Shown piece by piece: positions 1-8,035 of a stretch of DNA of 31,864 bases; the first letter of the stretch is position 1, and each line of letters starts with the position of its first letter. The position numbers and the translations under genes are program-made. The stretch is from an uncultured Hydrogenophaga sp. (GTDB lineage Bacteria; Pseudomonadota; Gammaproteobacteria; Burkholderiales; Burkholderiaceae_C). Below the pieces are notes generated by a model that saw nothing but the letters and a program-made list of their open reading frames with translations, searched no databases and was not told the origin of the DNA. The DNA is taken from the NCBI RefSeq assembly GCF_958439165.1, contig NZ_OY288132.1:1-31864 (forward strand), written 5' to 3'.

Positions 1-1
1 C

Positions 2-529
2 TGCGTGGCCATGTCGATGCCGCAGGTGCACATCGTGGCCTACTGCACCGACCTGGGCTTCGGCGCTGCCCGCGGGGCCGAGATGCTCTCGCTCATGCTG
101 GCCTGCGGCATCGTGAGCCGGCTGGTCTCGGGCGTCATCTGCGACCGCATCGGCGGCATCCGGACGCTGCTGCTCGGGTCGGCCCTGCAGGGCGTGGCGC
201 TGCTGCTGTTCCTGCCCTTCGACGGCCTGGTGCCGCTGTACGTCATCTCGGCCATGTTCGGCCTTTTCCAGGGCGGCATCGTGCCGGCCTACGCCATCAT
301 CGTGCGCGAACACTTCGCGCCGCAGGAGGCCGGTGCCCGGGTCGGCGCGGTCATCATGGCCACGCTGGTGGGCATGGCGCTGGGGGGCTGGCTGTCGGGC
401 TGGGTGTTCGACCTGACCGGCAGCTACCGCGCGGCCTTCATCAACGGCATCGGCTGGAACCTGCTCAACCTCACGATCGTGTTCTGGCTGTTCCGCCGGG
501 CGCGCCGGACTTCTGCCACGCCGAGCTGA
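2..529 (+). CDS. MFS transporter, C-terminal part (5' end outside window)
   Basis: This is the C-terminal half of a major facilitator superfamily permease; the reading frame is already open at the window edge, so the true start lies upstream. About 175 residues remain, with roughly five or six hydrophobic segments. A basic cytoplasmic loop with the pattern SGVICDRIGG matches the conserved MFS loop motif. The final helices are followed by a short basic tail (RRARRTSATPS). The layout resembles the oxalate/monocarboxylate-type branch of MFS_1, but the substrate cannot be read from this fragment. Its last ~59 bases overlap the convergent DMT transporter, if that gene is read in its corrected frame. 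Confidence 0.85.
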   Translation, partial: CVAMSMPQVHIVAYCTDLGFGAARGAEMLSLMLACGIVSRLVSGVICDRIGGIRTLLLGSALQGVALLLFLPFDGLVPLYVISAMFGLFQGGIVPAYAIIVREHFAPQEAGARVGAVIMATLVGMALGGWLSGWVFDLTGSYRAAFINGIGWNLLNLTIVFWLFRRARRTSATPS

Positions 530-1425
530 TCCAGCCGTGGCCGCTGACCAGCACCACGCCGGTCAGCACCAGCAGCGCGCCCAGCAGGAAGCTCGGCTCG
601 ATCGGCTCGGTCAGCAGCCAGGCGCCCCAGCAGCACGCCGAACACCGGAGTCAGGAACGAAAACACGCCCAGCCGTGACGCCAGGTAGTGCCGCAGCAGC
701 CAGAACCAGACCAGGAAGCTGGCAAAGCTCACCACCACCGCCTGGAAGGCCAGCGCGCCCCACACGGCCGGTGTCGGTCGGAAGGTGGTGTGCCCCATCA
801 GGAAGGCCGCCGGCAGCAGCAGCAGGAAGGCGCCCAGCAGCTGGTAGAGCAGGGTCTGCGTGGCCGGCAGCGCAGCCACCTTGGTGGTCCGGATGACCAC
901 CGTGGTGGCGCCCCAGGCCATGCCGGCCAGCAGACCCAGCGCGTCGCCCCACAGCATGCGGCGCCAGTCGCCCGGGGCCGATGCATCGCGCCACAGGAAG
1001 CCGATGGCGATGCCCGCAAACGCCAGCGCAATGCCCACCCATTGCAGCGGCGCCAGCCGTTCCGAGGGCAGCTTCCAGTGCAGGCCGAGTGCCGCGAACA
1101 CCGGCGCGGTGTAGAGGAAGACGATCATGTGCGCGGCCGAGGTGTGGCGCAGCCCCTCGCCCACCAGCAGGTACTCGAAGGCGAACAGCGCGCCGGCCGC
1201 AGCCCCCGGTTGCCACACGCCGCTGCCCACGTCCAGCCGCTCGCCGCGCCAGGCCATGAGCAGGCCCACCAGGGCAGCGGCGATGCCGGATCGCACCGCG
1301 ATCTGCAGCACCGGCGAGAAGTCGTCGGCCGTGGCCTTGAGCACGATCTGCTGCGCGCTCCACAGCAGGCACAGCACAAGCATCAGGCCGGTGGCCCGGG
1401 CGTCCAGGGGTTGTCGGGAGTCCAT
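471..1425 (-). pseudogene. DMT/EamA-family exporter, frameshifted near the C-terminus
   Basis: This is an inner-membrane drug/metabolite transporter of the EamA type, which normally has about ten TM helices in two EamA repeats. The frame runs well from MDSRQPL (ATG at 1425; a GTG at 1458 is an alternative) through FSFLTPVFGVLLG. It then turns into an Arg/Ala-rich sequence with no membrane character. Dropping one base from the C4 run at 625-628 restores the expected ending in another frame: AWLLTEPIEPSFLLGALLV, then TGVVLVSGHGW, with a stop at 471-473. The restored Glu-Pro and last TM helix are typical of EamA. The gene is therefore either broken by a 1-bp insertion or misread in a homopolymer. 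Read uncorrected, it would end at 424. It diverges from the AraC-type regulator, which may control it. Confidence 0.75.
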
Positions 1426-1556
1426 CCACCGATTCTGGCTTTGACGGATGTGCGGCACCTAACGAGAATCCGACAAGCCCATGCCGCTCCCCCCGTCAAC
1501 GCAACGCCCCGCTGCAGGTCAGCAGCCCCGACTTCACCGAAGCCCTGCCGTGCCCG

Positions 1557-2297
1557 GTGCATTTCCGGGTGGCCGACCTGCCGCCGGATGCCACCTACCC
1601 GCGCCACAGCCACCGCTGGGGCGAGCTGGTGTATTCCTTCAGCGGCGTGATGGAGGTGGAGCTCACCGGCACGGTGTGCATGGTGCCGCCGCAGGCCGGG
1701 CTGTGGCTGCCCCCAGGGGTGGGCCACCGGGGCATGAACCGGCAGGCCTCGCACCATGCCTCGGTCTACATCGCTCCCGAACTGGTGCCGGGCATGCCGG
1801 CCGATGCGTGCGCGGTCAGCGTCAGCCCCTTGCTGCGCAGCCTGCTGGAGCGCCTGCAGGCCCAGCCCCCGGTGCTGCCGTATCCGGCGGCGCAGGAGCG
1901 GCTGTTGCGGGTGGTGGTGGATGAACTGGTGCAGTCGACGGTGCTGCCGAGCTGGCTGCCCGCCACCGACGACGCCTTGCTGCAGCCGGTGCTGCTGGCC
2001 CTGCAGGACCAGCCCGGCGACAACCGCAGCGCGGCGGAATGGGCGCGTTCGGTGCACACCACCGAGCGGACCCTGGGCCGCCGCTTTCAGGCCCGGCTCG
2101 GCATGGGCCTGAATGAATGGCGGCAGCGCCTGCGGGTGTCGCGGGCGCTGCCGTTGCTGGAAGCCGGCCAGACGGTGGAGGCCATCGCCCAGGACCTGGG
2201 CTATGCCTCCACCTCGGCCTTCATCGCCATGTTCCGGCGGCTCACCGGGAGCACGCCGGACGCCTTCAGGCGAGATCGAAACGGTCGTTGTTCATGA
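1557..2297 (+). CDS. AraC-family transcriptional regulator with cupin sensor domain
   Basis: This is a probable ligand-responsive transcription factor. The N-terminal part (about residues 1-80) is an AraC-binding cupin with HSHRWGELVYSFSGVMEVEL followed by a Pro/Gly-rich LWLPPGVGHRG turn. The C-terminal ~100 residues form the double HTH of the AraC/XylS family, including the conserved second helix region IAQDLGYASTSAFIAMFRR and a closing TGSTPDAFR. The start is uncertain. GTG 1557 is the first in-frame start codon, but coding-like sequence continues upstream (LQVSSPDFTEALPCP). It would connect to the ATG at 1481 if one C were removed from the C6 run at 1489-1494. It diverges from the DMT exporter, a common regulator-target arrangement. 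Its 3' end overlaps the end of katG by about 32 bp. Confidence 0.85.
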   Translation: MHFRVADLPPDATYPRHSHRWGELVYSFSGVMEVELTGTVCMVPPQAGLWLPPGVGHRGMNRQASHHASVYIAPELVPGMPADACAVSVSPLLRSLLERLQAQPPVLPYPAAQERLLRVVVDELVQSTVLPSWLPATDDALLQPVLLALQDQPGDNRSAAEWARSVHTTERTLGRRFQARLGMGLNEWRQRLRVSRALPLLEAGQTVEAIAQDLGYASTSAFIAMFRRLTGSTPDAFRRDRNGRCS

Positions 2298-4476
2298 CCT
2301 TGACCCAGGCGGCCACGAAGTCGCGCACGAACTTCTCGCCGTTGTCGTTCTGGGCATAGACCTCGGCCAGGGCGCGCAGCTGCGAGTTCGAGCCGAACAC
2401 CAGGTCGACCACCGTGCCGGTGAAGCGCACTTCACCGGTCTTGCGGCTGCGGCCTTCCAGCACGCCGGCAGCGCCGGTCTTCTTCCACTGGGTGTCCATG
2501 TCGAGCAGGTGGACGAAGAAGTCGTTCGACAGCGTGCCCGGGCGCTCGGTGAACACACCGTGGCGGGTGCCCGGGGCGGTGATGCCCATGGCACGCATGC
2601 CGCCGACCAGGGCGGTCATCTCGGGGGCGCTCAGCTTCAGCAGCTGGGCCTTGTCGAGCAGGCGCTCGGCCACCGAGTCTTCCAGACCGCGCTTGACATA
2701 GTTGCGGAAGCCGTCAGCCACCGGCTCGAGCACGGCGAAGGATTCGACGTCGGTCTGCTCCTGCGATGCGTCGGTGCGACCCGCGGCGAACGGCACCGTG
2801 ATGTCGACGCCCGCTGCCTTGGCGGCCGCTTCGACGCCGGCACCGCCGGCCAGCACGATCAGGTCGGCCAGCGAGATCTTCTTGCTGCCCGGCTGAGCGC
2901 TGTTGAAGGCGCTGCGGATGGTCTCCAGCTTGGCCAGCACCTGGGCCAGTTCGGCCGGCTGGTTGGCTTCCCAGTCCTTCTGCGGGGCCAGGCGGATGCG
3001 GGCACCGTTGGCGCCGCCGCGCTTGTCGCTGCCACGGTAGGTGGAGGCCGAGGCCCAGGCCACCGACACCAGCTGCTGCACGCTCAGACCGGAGGCCAGC
3101 ACCTGCGCCTTCAGCGCCGCAACGTCCTTCTCGTCGACCAGGGGGTGGTCCACCGGCGGCACCGGGTCCTGCCAGATCAGCACTTCCTTGGGCACCAGCT
3201 TGCCCAGGTACCGGGCGCGCGGGCCCATGTCGCGGTGGGTCAGCTTGAACCAGGCGCGGGCGAAGGCGTCGGCGAACTCGGCCGGGTTCTGGTGGAAGCG
3301 GCGCGAGATCTTCTCGTAGGCCGGGTCCATGCGCAGCGACAGGTCGGCCGTGGTCATCATGGGCGGGTGCTTCTTGCTCGGGTCGTGCGCGTCCGGGATC
3401 AGGTGCTCGGGCTTGCAGTTCTTGGGCGTCCACTGGTGGGCGCCGGCCGGGCTCTTGGTCAGCTCCCACTCGTAGCCGAACAGCATGTCGAAGTAGCCGT
3501 TGTCCCAGGTGGTCGGGTTGGGTTTCCAGGCGCCTTCGATGCCGCTGGTGGTGGTGTGCACGCCCTTGCCGCTGCCGAAGCGGTTGATCCAGCCGAAGCC
3601 CTGTTCCTCGATGGGGGCGCCTTCCGGTTCCGGGCCGACCAGCGAGGGGTCACCGGCGCCGTGGGCCTTGCCGAAGGTGTGGCCGCCGGCCACCAGGGCC
3701 ACGGTCTCTTCGTCGTTCATGGCCATGCGGGCGAAGGTCTCGCGCACGTCGCGGCCGGAGGCGACCGGGTCGGGGTTGCCGTCCGGGCCTTCCGGGTTCA
3801 CATAGATCAGGCCCATCTGCACGGCGCCCAGCGGGTCGTCGAGCATGCGCTCGCCGGAGTAACGGCTGTCGGCCTCCTTGCTGCTGGCCAGCCACTTCGA
3901 CTCCGGGCCCCAGTAGATCTCTTCCTCGGGTCCCCAGATGTCTTCACGGCCGCCGGCAAAGCCGAAGGTCTTGAAGCCCATGGATTCCAGGGCCACGTTG
4001 CCGGCCAGGATGAACAGGTCGGCCCAGGAGAGCTTGTTGCCGTACTTCTGCTTGATCGGCCACAGCAGGCGGCGTGCCTTGTCCAGGTTGCCGTTGTCGG
4101 GCCAGCTGTTGAGCGGTGCGAAGCGCTGGTTGCCGGTGCCGGCGCCGCCCCGGCCGTCGGAAATGCGGTAGGTGCCGGCTGCGTGCCAGGCCATGCGGAT
4201 CATCAGGCCGCCGTAGTGGCCCCAGTCGGCCGGCCACCAGTCCTGGGAGTCGGTCATGAGGGCCTTGAGGTCGGCGACCACCGCGTCCAGGTCGAGCGAC
4301 TGGAAGGCGCGGGCGTAATCGAAGTCTTCACCCATCGGGTTGGAGGCCGGGGTGTGCTGGTGCAGGATGCTCAGGCGCAGCTGGTTGGGCCACCAGTCGG
4401 TGTTGGTGCGGGCCTGGCCGGTGGTGGCGGCCGGGATGGCGGCGCCGGAGAAGGGGCATTTGGTTTCGGTTGTCAT
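2266..4476 (-). CDS. katG: Bifunctional catalase-peroxidase KatG
   Basis: This haem enzyme dismutates hydrogen peroxide and also has broad peroxidase activity. At 736 residues it has the normal bacterial KatG length, with an N-terminal catalytic and a C-terminal structural peroxidase domain. The distal pocket Arg94, Trp97 and His98 are visible in MIRMAWHAAGTYR. The Trp-Tyr-Met crosslink that makes KatG a catalase is intact, with Trp97, Tyr225 (MGLIYVNPEG) and a Met at about 251 (FARMAMND). The proximal haem ligand is His266 in AGGHTFGKAHG. The ATG at 4474-4476 has a good ribosome site (AAGGAG) about five bases upstream. A promoter and an OxyR-like inverted repeat lie upstream, so peroxide induction through OxyR is the natural inference. 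Confidence 0.97.
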   Translation of the reverse strand: MTTETKCPFSGAAIPAATTGQARTNTDWWPNQLRLSILHQHTPASNPMGEDFDYARAFQSLDLDAVVADLKALMTDSQDWWPADWGHYGGLMIRMAWHAAGTYRISDGRGGAGTGNQRFAPLNSWPDNGNLDKARRLLWPIKQKYGNKLSWADLFILAGNVALESMGFKTFGFAGGREDIWGPEEEIYWGPESKWLASSKEADSRYSGERMLDDPLGAVQMGLIYVNPEGPDGNPDPVASGRDVRETFARMAMNDEETVALVAGGHTFGKAHGAGDPSLVGPEPEGAPIEEQGFGWINRFGSGKGVHTTTSGIEGAWKPNPTTWDNGYFDMLFGYEWELTKSPAGAHQWTPKNCKPEHLIPDAHDPSKKHPPMMTTADLSLRMDPAYEKISRRFHQNPAEFADAFARAWFKLTHRDMGPRARYLGKLVPKEVLIWQDPVPPVDHPLVDEKDVAALKAQVLASGLSVQQLVSVAWASASTYRGSDKRGGANGARIRLAPQKDWEANQPAELAQVLAKLETIRSAFNSAQPGSKKISLADLIVLAGGAGVEAAAKAAGVDITVPFAAGRTDASQEQTDVESFAVLEPVADGFRNYVKRGLEDSVAERLLDKAQLLKLSAPEMTALVGGMRAMGITAPGTRHGVFTERPGTLSNDFFVHLLDMDTQWKKTGAAGVLEGRSRKTGEVRFTGTVVDLVFGSNSQLRALAEVYAQNDNGEKFVRDFVAAWVKVMNNDRFDLA

Positions 4477-4523
4477 CGTGGCTCCTTGTCGTTGGTGGGT
4501 TCGCTCGGTAGAGGCGAGGTGGC

Positions 4524-4552
4524 AGTCTAGGTCGGTGGTTTTGGCCGGGCAA
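4524..4552 (-). promoter_or_regulatory. Predicted sigma-70 promoter of katG
   Basis: On the minus strand TTGCCC (4552-4547) is followed after exactly 17 bp by TAGACT (4529-4524). Each hexamer matches the consensus at four of six positions. The position suits a short leader of about 40 bases before katG. The weak hexamers fit a promoter that needs an activator. Confidence 0.5.
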
Positions 4553-4562
4553 TGACAAATTG

Positions 4563-4579
4563 CCTATGACTTTCATAGG
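4563..4579. promoter_or_regulatory. OxyR-like operator upstream of katG
   Basis: A perfect inverted repeat CCTATGA-CTT-TCATAGG contains CTAT-N7-ATAG, the two central quarter-sites of the OxyR consensus (ATAG-N7-CTAT-N7-ATAG-N7-CTAT). The outer quarter-sites match poorly (TGAC and CCGT). The symmetry continues outward as TTG/CAA with a one-base offset. It lies just upstream of the predicted katG -35 hexamer, where a class I activator would bind. That this is an OxyR site is inferred from motif and context. Confidence 0.55.
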
Positions 4580-4621
4580 CCAAGGCCGTGATGAATGCCC
4601 GCTATCGCGTCAGGGTTTTGT

Positions 4622-4648
4622 TCAAGACAAACGCAGGTCGGTCGAAAT
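4622..4648 (+). promoter_or_regulatory. Possible sigma-28 (FliA) promoter of the chemoreceptor gene
   Basis: TCAAGACA is followed by an 11-bp spacer and GTCGAAAT. This resembles the flagellar sigma-28 pattern (TCAAG/TAAAG type -35, N11, GCCGATAA): five of eight bases match in each element with the exact spacer length. It would start transcription about 43 bases before the chemoreceptor ATG. FliA control is usual for chemoreceptor genes, but the match is only moderate. Confidence 0.4.
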
Positions 4649-4697
4649 GGGGACACGCCAGCAGTTCCTGGCACCTCTTTTTTCCCGGAGGCTTTCC

Positions 4698-6239
4698 ATG
4701 CGCACCAACCTGCCCGTCACGCAGCGTGAGTTCGAGTTCCCGGCCGATGCCACCCTGCTGTCCACCACCGATACCCAGAGCTATGTCCGCTATGCGAACG
4801 AATCGTTCCTGGCGGTCAGCGGCTTCACCGCCGAAGAGCTGATCGGGCAGCCGCACAACCTGGTGCGCCATCCGGACATGCCCAAGGAAGCGTTTGCCGA
4901 CATGTGGGAAACGCTGAAGGCCGGGCAGTCCTGGACCGCGCTGGTCAAGAACCGCTGCAAGAACGGCGACCACTACTGGGTGCGCGCCAACGCCACTCCG
5001 GTGGTGCGCGACGGCCAGCTGGCGGGTTACATGTCGGTGCGCACCAAACCGACCCGCGACGAGGTGCGGCAGGCCGAGCAGCTGTATGCCAAGTTCGTGC
5101 GCGGCGAGCAGGGGTCGCAGGCCTTTCACAAGGGCATCATCATCCGAACCGGCCTGAGCCGCTGGATGTCCTGGACCCAGACCGCCTCGCTGCGCAGCCG
5201 CATCCTGTGGCCGATGACGGCGGCTCTGGCGGTGGTGGCGGGCGCCGGCTTCGTGATCCATCCCCTGGACGAGGCGCTGAGCCTGGCCGCGCAGATCGGC
5301 CTGGCCTTCGGCGCAGTGGCCTGGTGGCTGGACCGCCAGATCGTCACCCCGGTCCAGCAGGTGCTGCGCCAGGCCCAGGCGGTGGCCGCCGGTCAGCCCG
5401 GCAGCAACGAGCAGCTCAACCGGGTGGACGAGATCGGCATGCTGCTGCGCACCGTGAACCAGTCCGGCCTGAACCTGCGGGCGCTGCTCGACGACGTCTC
5501 GGCCCAGATCGGTGGCGTGCGGGCTTCCAGCGAGGAGATGGCCGCCGGCAACGCCGACCTGAGCGAGCGCACCGAGCAGGCGGCCTCCAGCCTGCAGGAA
5601 ACCGCGGCCTCGATGGAAGAAATGAACGCCACCGTGGCCAGCACCGGCCGCACCGCCGACGAGGCCACCCGCATGGCAGAGAAGGCCAGCCACGCCGCCG
5701 AACAGGGCAGCCAGATCGTGACCCAGGTGGTGGGCACCATGGGCGAGATCAGCGCCAGCTCGCGCCGCATCGCCGAAATCACCAGCCTGATCGACGGCAT
5801 TGCCTTCCAGACCAACATCCTGGCGCTCAATGCCGCAGTGGAAGCCGCCCGCGCCGGCGAGCAGGGCCGGGGCTTTGCGGTGGTGGCCGGCGAGGTGCGC
5901 AACCTGGCCCAGCGCAGCGCGCAGGCGGCCAAGGAAATCGGCCAGCTCATCGCGGAGAGCAACGACCGGGTCGAGTCGGGCCACCACCTGGCCCAGCAGG
6001 CCGGCGAAGCCATGCAGAGCATCCTGCAGGAGGCCCAGTCGGTCACGTCCATGATCCGCGACATCGGCCGCGCGACCCACGAACAGGTCACCGGCATCGG
6101 TCAGGTCAATGCGGCCGTGACGCAGCTCGACCAGGTGACGCAGCAGAACGCGACGCTGGTCGAGCAGTCCACCGCCGCCGCCGGTTCGCTCACCCAGCGC
6201 GCGGGCCGGCTGGCCGACGCGGTCGGCGTGTTCCGCTGA
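4698..6239 (+). CDS. PAS-domain methyl-accepting chemotaxis protein, Aer-like
   Basis: This membrane chemoreceptor probably senses redox or energy state and signals to CheA/CheW. The ATG at 4698 is chosen because CGGAG precedes it by seven bases and MRTNLPVTQREF is the usual N-terminus of this group; the longer upstream frame looks non-coding. Residues ~10-120 form a cytoplasmic PAS domain (YVRYANESFLAVSGF, VKNRCKNGDHYWVRANATPV) like that of E. coli Aer, which binds FAD. Two hydrophobic stretches follow (~175-230), then a HAMP-like linker and a long MCP coiled coil. The signalling hairpin reads IDGIAFQTNILALNAAVEAA, then ARAGEQGRGFAVVAGEVRNL. There is no CheR-docking pentapeptide; the protein ends in ADAVGVFR. 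The ligand is unproven. Confidence 0.9.
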   Translation: MRTNLPVTQREFEFPADATLLSTTDTQSYVRYANESFLAVSGFTAEELIGQPHNLVRHPDMPKEAFADMWETLKAGQSWTALVKNRCKNGDHYWVRANATPVVRDGQLAGYMSVRTKPTRDEVRQAEQLYAKFVRGEQGSQAFHKGIIIRTGLSRWMSWTQTASLRSRILWPMTAALAVVAGAGFVIHPLDEALSLAAQIGLAFGAVAWWLDRQIVTPVQQVLRQAQAVAAGQPGSNEQLNRVDEIGMLLRTVNQSGLNLRALLDDVSAQIGGVRASSEEMAAGNADLSERTEQAASSLQETAASMEEMNATVASTGRTADEATRMAEKASHAAEQGSQIVTQVVGTMGEISASSRRIAEITSLIDGIAFQTNILALNAAVEAARAGEQGRGFAVVAGEVRNLAQRSAQAAKEIGQLIAESNDRVESGHHLAQQAGEAMQSILQEAQSVTSMIRDIGRATHEQVTGIGQVNAAVTQLDQVTQQNATLVEQSTAAAGSLTQRAGRLADAVGVFR

Positions 6240-6322
6240 CGCCTCGGCGTCTGGCGGGCAGCCGGCGCGGGCCGGTCGGCTGCATACACTCGGGGAGTAC
6301 CTGACAACCCGAGGACCGCTTC

Positions 6323-7567
6323 ATGAGCCGTGGCCAGTTCCAGACCTTCTCCGACGTTTTCATCGTTGACGGCGTGCGCACGCCGATGGTCGATTACATG
6401 GGGGCGTTCGCCGACGCCAACCCGATCGATCTGGGCATCAAGGTGGCGCGCGAGGTGTTCCGGCGCACCGGCATCGACCCGGCCAGCGTCGAGTCGGTGG
6501 TGGCCGGCAACATGGCCCCCGGCGGGTTCGACCAGTTCTATGTACCGCGCCACATCGGCCTGTACGCCGGCGTGCCGCAGGTGGTCCCGGCGCTGATGGT
6601 GCAGCGCATCTGCGGTACCGGCTTCGAGCTGTTCCGCCAGGCCGGCGAACAGATCAACGCCGGTGTGGCCAGCACCGCGCTGCTGGTGGGCACCGAGTCC
6701 ATGACCCGCAATCCGATCGCCGCCTTCGACCACCGGGGCGGCTTCCGGCTGGGTGCGCCGATCGGCTTCAAGGACTACATGTGGGAAGCACTCACCGACC
6801 CGTCGGTGGACATCAACATGATCCGCACCGCCGAGAACCTGGCGCAGCGCTATGGCATCACCCGCGAGGACGTGGACGCCTTTGCCGCGCAGTCCTTCGC
6901 CCGCGCCTGCGCCGCCCAGGAGAGCGGCTGGCTGGCCGGCGAGATCGTGCCGGTGGGCAGCGAGACCTTCGAGCTCGAAGGGCACCGGCCGCGCAGCCTG
7001 CGCCTGTCCGGCAAGGCCACCGTGGTCGACCGCGACACCCATCCCCGCCCCACCCCGCCCGAGGTGCTGGCCAAGCTGCGCACCGTGTTCAACGATGGTG
7101 TGCAGACCGGCGGCAACAGCTCGGCCCTGACCGACGCCGCCGCTGCCGCACTGGTGGCCAGCGGCGACGTGGTGCGCGCCTGGGGCAAGGCGCCGCTGGC
7201 CCGCGTGGCAGCGGCCGCCGTGGTGGGTGTGGACCCGGCGCACATGGGCATCGGCCCGGCGCCGGCCATTTCCCTGCTGCTGGAGCGCGCCGGCCTGAAG
7301 CTGGCCGACGTGGCCCGCTTCGAGATCAACGAAGCCCAGGGCGCCCAGACCCTGGCCGTGGCCCGCGAGCTCGGCCTCGATCTGGACCGCCTGAACGTGC
7401 ACGGCGGCGCCATTGCCCTGGGCCACCCGCTGGCCGCCACCGGCGTGCGCTGCACCATCACCGTGTCGCGCCAGATCCAGGCCATCGGTGCGCGCTGGGG
7501 CGTGGCCTCGGCCTGCGTGGGCGGTGGTCAGGGCATCGCGCTGCTGGTGGAGAACCCGGCGGCCTGA
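6323..7567 (+). CDS. Thiolase (acetyl-CoA C-acyltransferase family)
   Basis: This is a 414-residue thiolase that either condenses two acyl-CoA units or cleaves 3-ketoacyl-CoA. All three catalytic elements are present: nucleophile Cys97 in RICGTGFELF, His368 in GGAIALGHPLAATG, and Cys398 in SACVGGGQG. The usual NEAFA motif is NEAQG here, which sets it apart from standard PhaA/AtoB enzymes. No 3-hydroxyacyl-CoA dehydrogenase lies next to it, so degradative (FadA) and biosynthetic (PhaA) roles cannot be separated. GAGGA sits about seven bases before the ATG. It appears to be monocistronic and converges on the hydroxyisourate hydrolase gene. Confidence 0.9.
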   Translation: MSRGQFQTFSDVFIVDGVRTPMVDYMGAFADANPIDLGIKVAREVFRRTGIDPASVESVVAGNMAPGGFDQFYVPRHIGLYAGVPQVVPALMVQRICGTGFELFRQAGEQINAGVASTALLVGTESMTRNPIAAFDHRGGFRLGAPIGFKDYMWEALTDPSVDINMIRTAENLAQRYGITREDVDAFAAQSFARACAAQESGWLAGEIVPVGSETFELEGHRPRSLRLSGKATVVDRDTHPRPTPPEVLAKLRTVFNDGVQTGGNSSALTDAAAAALVASGDVVRAWGKAPLARVAAAAVVGVDPAHMGIGPAPAISLLLERAGLKLADVARFEINEAQGAQTLAVARELGLDLDRLNVHGGAIALGHPLAATGVRCTITVSRQIQAIGARWGVASACVGGGQGIALLVENPAA

Positions 7568-7575
7568 GGCCTCAG
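7564..7575. other. 12-bp palindrome joining two convergent stop codons
   Basis: The perfect palindrome CTGAGGCCTCAG contains the thiolase stop (TGA, 7565-7567) and, on the other strand, the stop of the hydroxyisourate hydrolase gene (7574-7572). Only four bases separate the two coding regions. It has no T-tract, so it is not a classical terminator. Confidence 0.6.
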
Positions 7576-7997
7576 TTGCCCCGGTAGGTCGAGAAGCCGT
7601 AGGGGCTCAGCAGCAGCGGCACGTGGTAGTGCTGGCTGGCGCTGTCCACCTTGAACACCACCGGGATTTCGGGGAAGAAGGTGCTCTGGTTCTGGCGGGC
7701 ATAGAACTCGCCGGTGCGGAACACCACGCGGTACTCGCCGGCGCTCCAGCCGGAGAGGCGCTGCTCCGGCACCAGCGCGCGGATGCGGCCCTGTGCATCG
7801 GTGACCCCACTGCCCAGCGGCTGCCAGCCAGCACCGCTGCGCTGCTCCAGTTCCACCCGCACGCCCGGACTGGGCTGGCCGGTCTGCAGGTCGAGCACGT
7901 GGACGCTCAAGGGGTTGGGTGACGCGGCGGTCGCCAGGGAGGCGCCTGCAACGAGCAGGCTGGACAGAAGAACGGAAGCAATGCGCTTGATGGTCAT
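7572..7997 (-). CDS. hiuH: Periplasmic 5-hydroxyisourate hydrolase (transthyretin-like)
   Basis: This enzyme hydrolyses 5-hydroxyisourate, the unstable product of urate oxidation, to OHCU. The 141-residue precursor has a Sec signal peptide (about residues 1-25, cut near ATAA/SPN), so it acts in the periplasm. The mature part is a complete transthyretin-related domain: LSVHVLDLQTGQP with His33, an Arg in the GRIRAL strand, and HYHVPLLLSPYGFSTYRG with His123/His125. The family signature YRGS ends here in YRGN. GGAG precedes the ATG. It is probably co-transcribed behind the GlcG/HbpS-like gene (38-bp gap). Both face an HprRS-like two-component system, as hiuH does in E. coli. Confidence 0.92.
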   Translation of the reverse strand: MTIKRIASVLLSSLLVAGASLATAASPNPLSVHVLDLQTGQPSPGVRVELEQRSGAGWQPLGSGVTDAQGRIRALVPEQRLSGWSAGEYRVVFRTGEFYARQNQSTFFPEIPVVFKVDSASQHYHVPLLLSPYGFSTYRGN

Positions 7998-8035
7998 GGT
8001 GTGACTCCAGGTGGAAAAAACATCGAGCCTCGGGC

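Noticed and set aside
2113..4530. Very long plus-strand open frame opposite katG
   Set aside because: It is the complement of katG in a high-G+C gene; the protein is Val/Gly/His-rich with no motif, while katG has every catalytic residue.
4602..6080. Long minus-strand frame opposite the chemoreceptor
   Set aside because: It is antisense to a gene with clear PAS and MCP domains, and has no recognisable domain.
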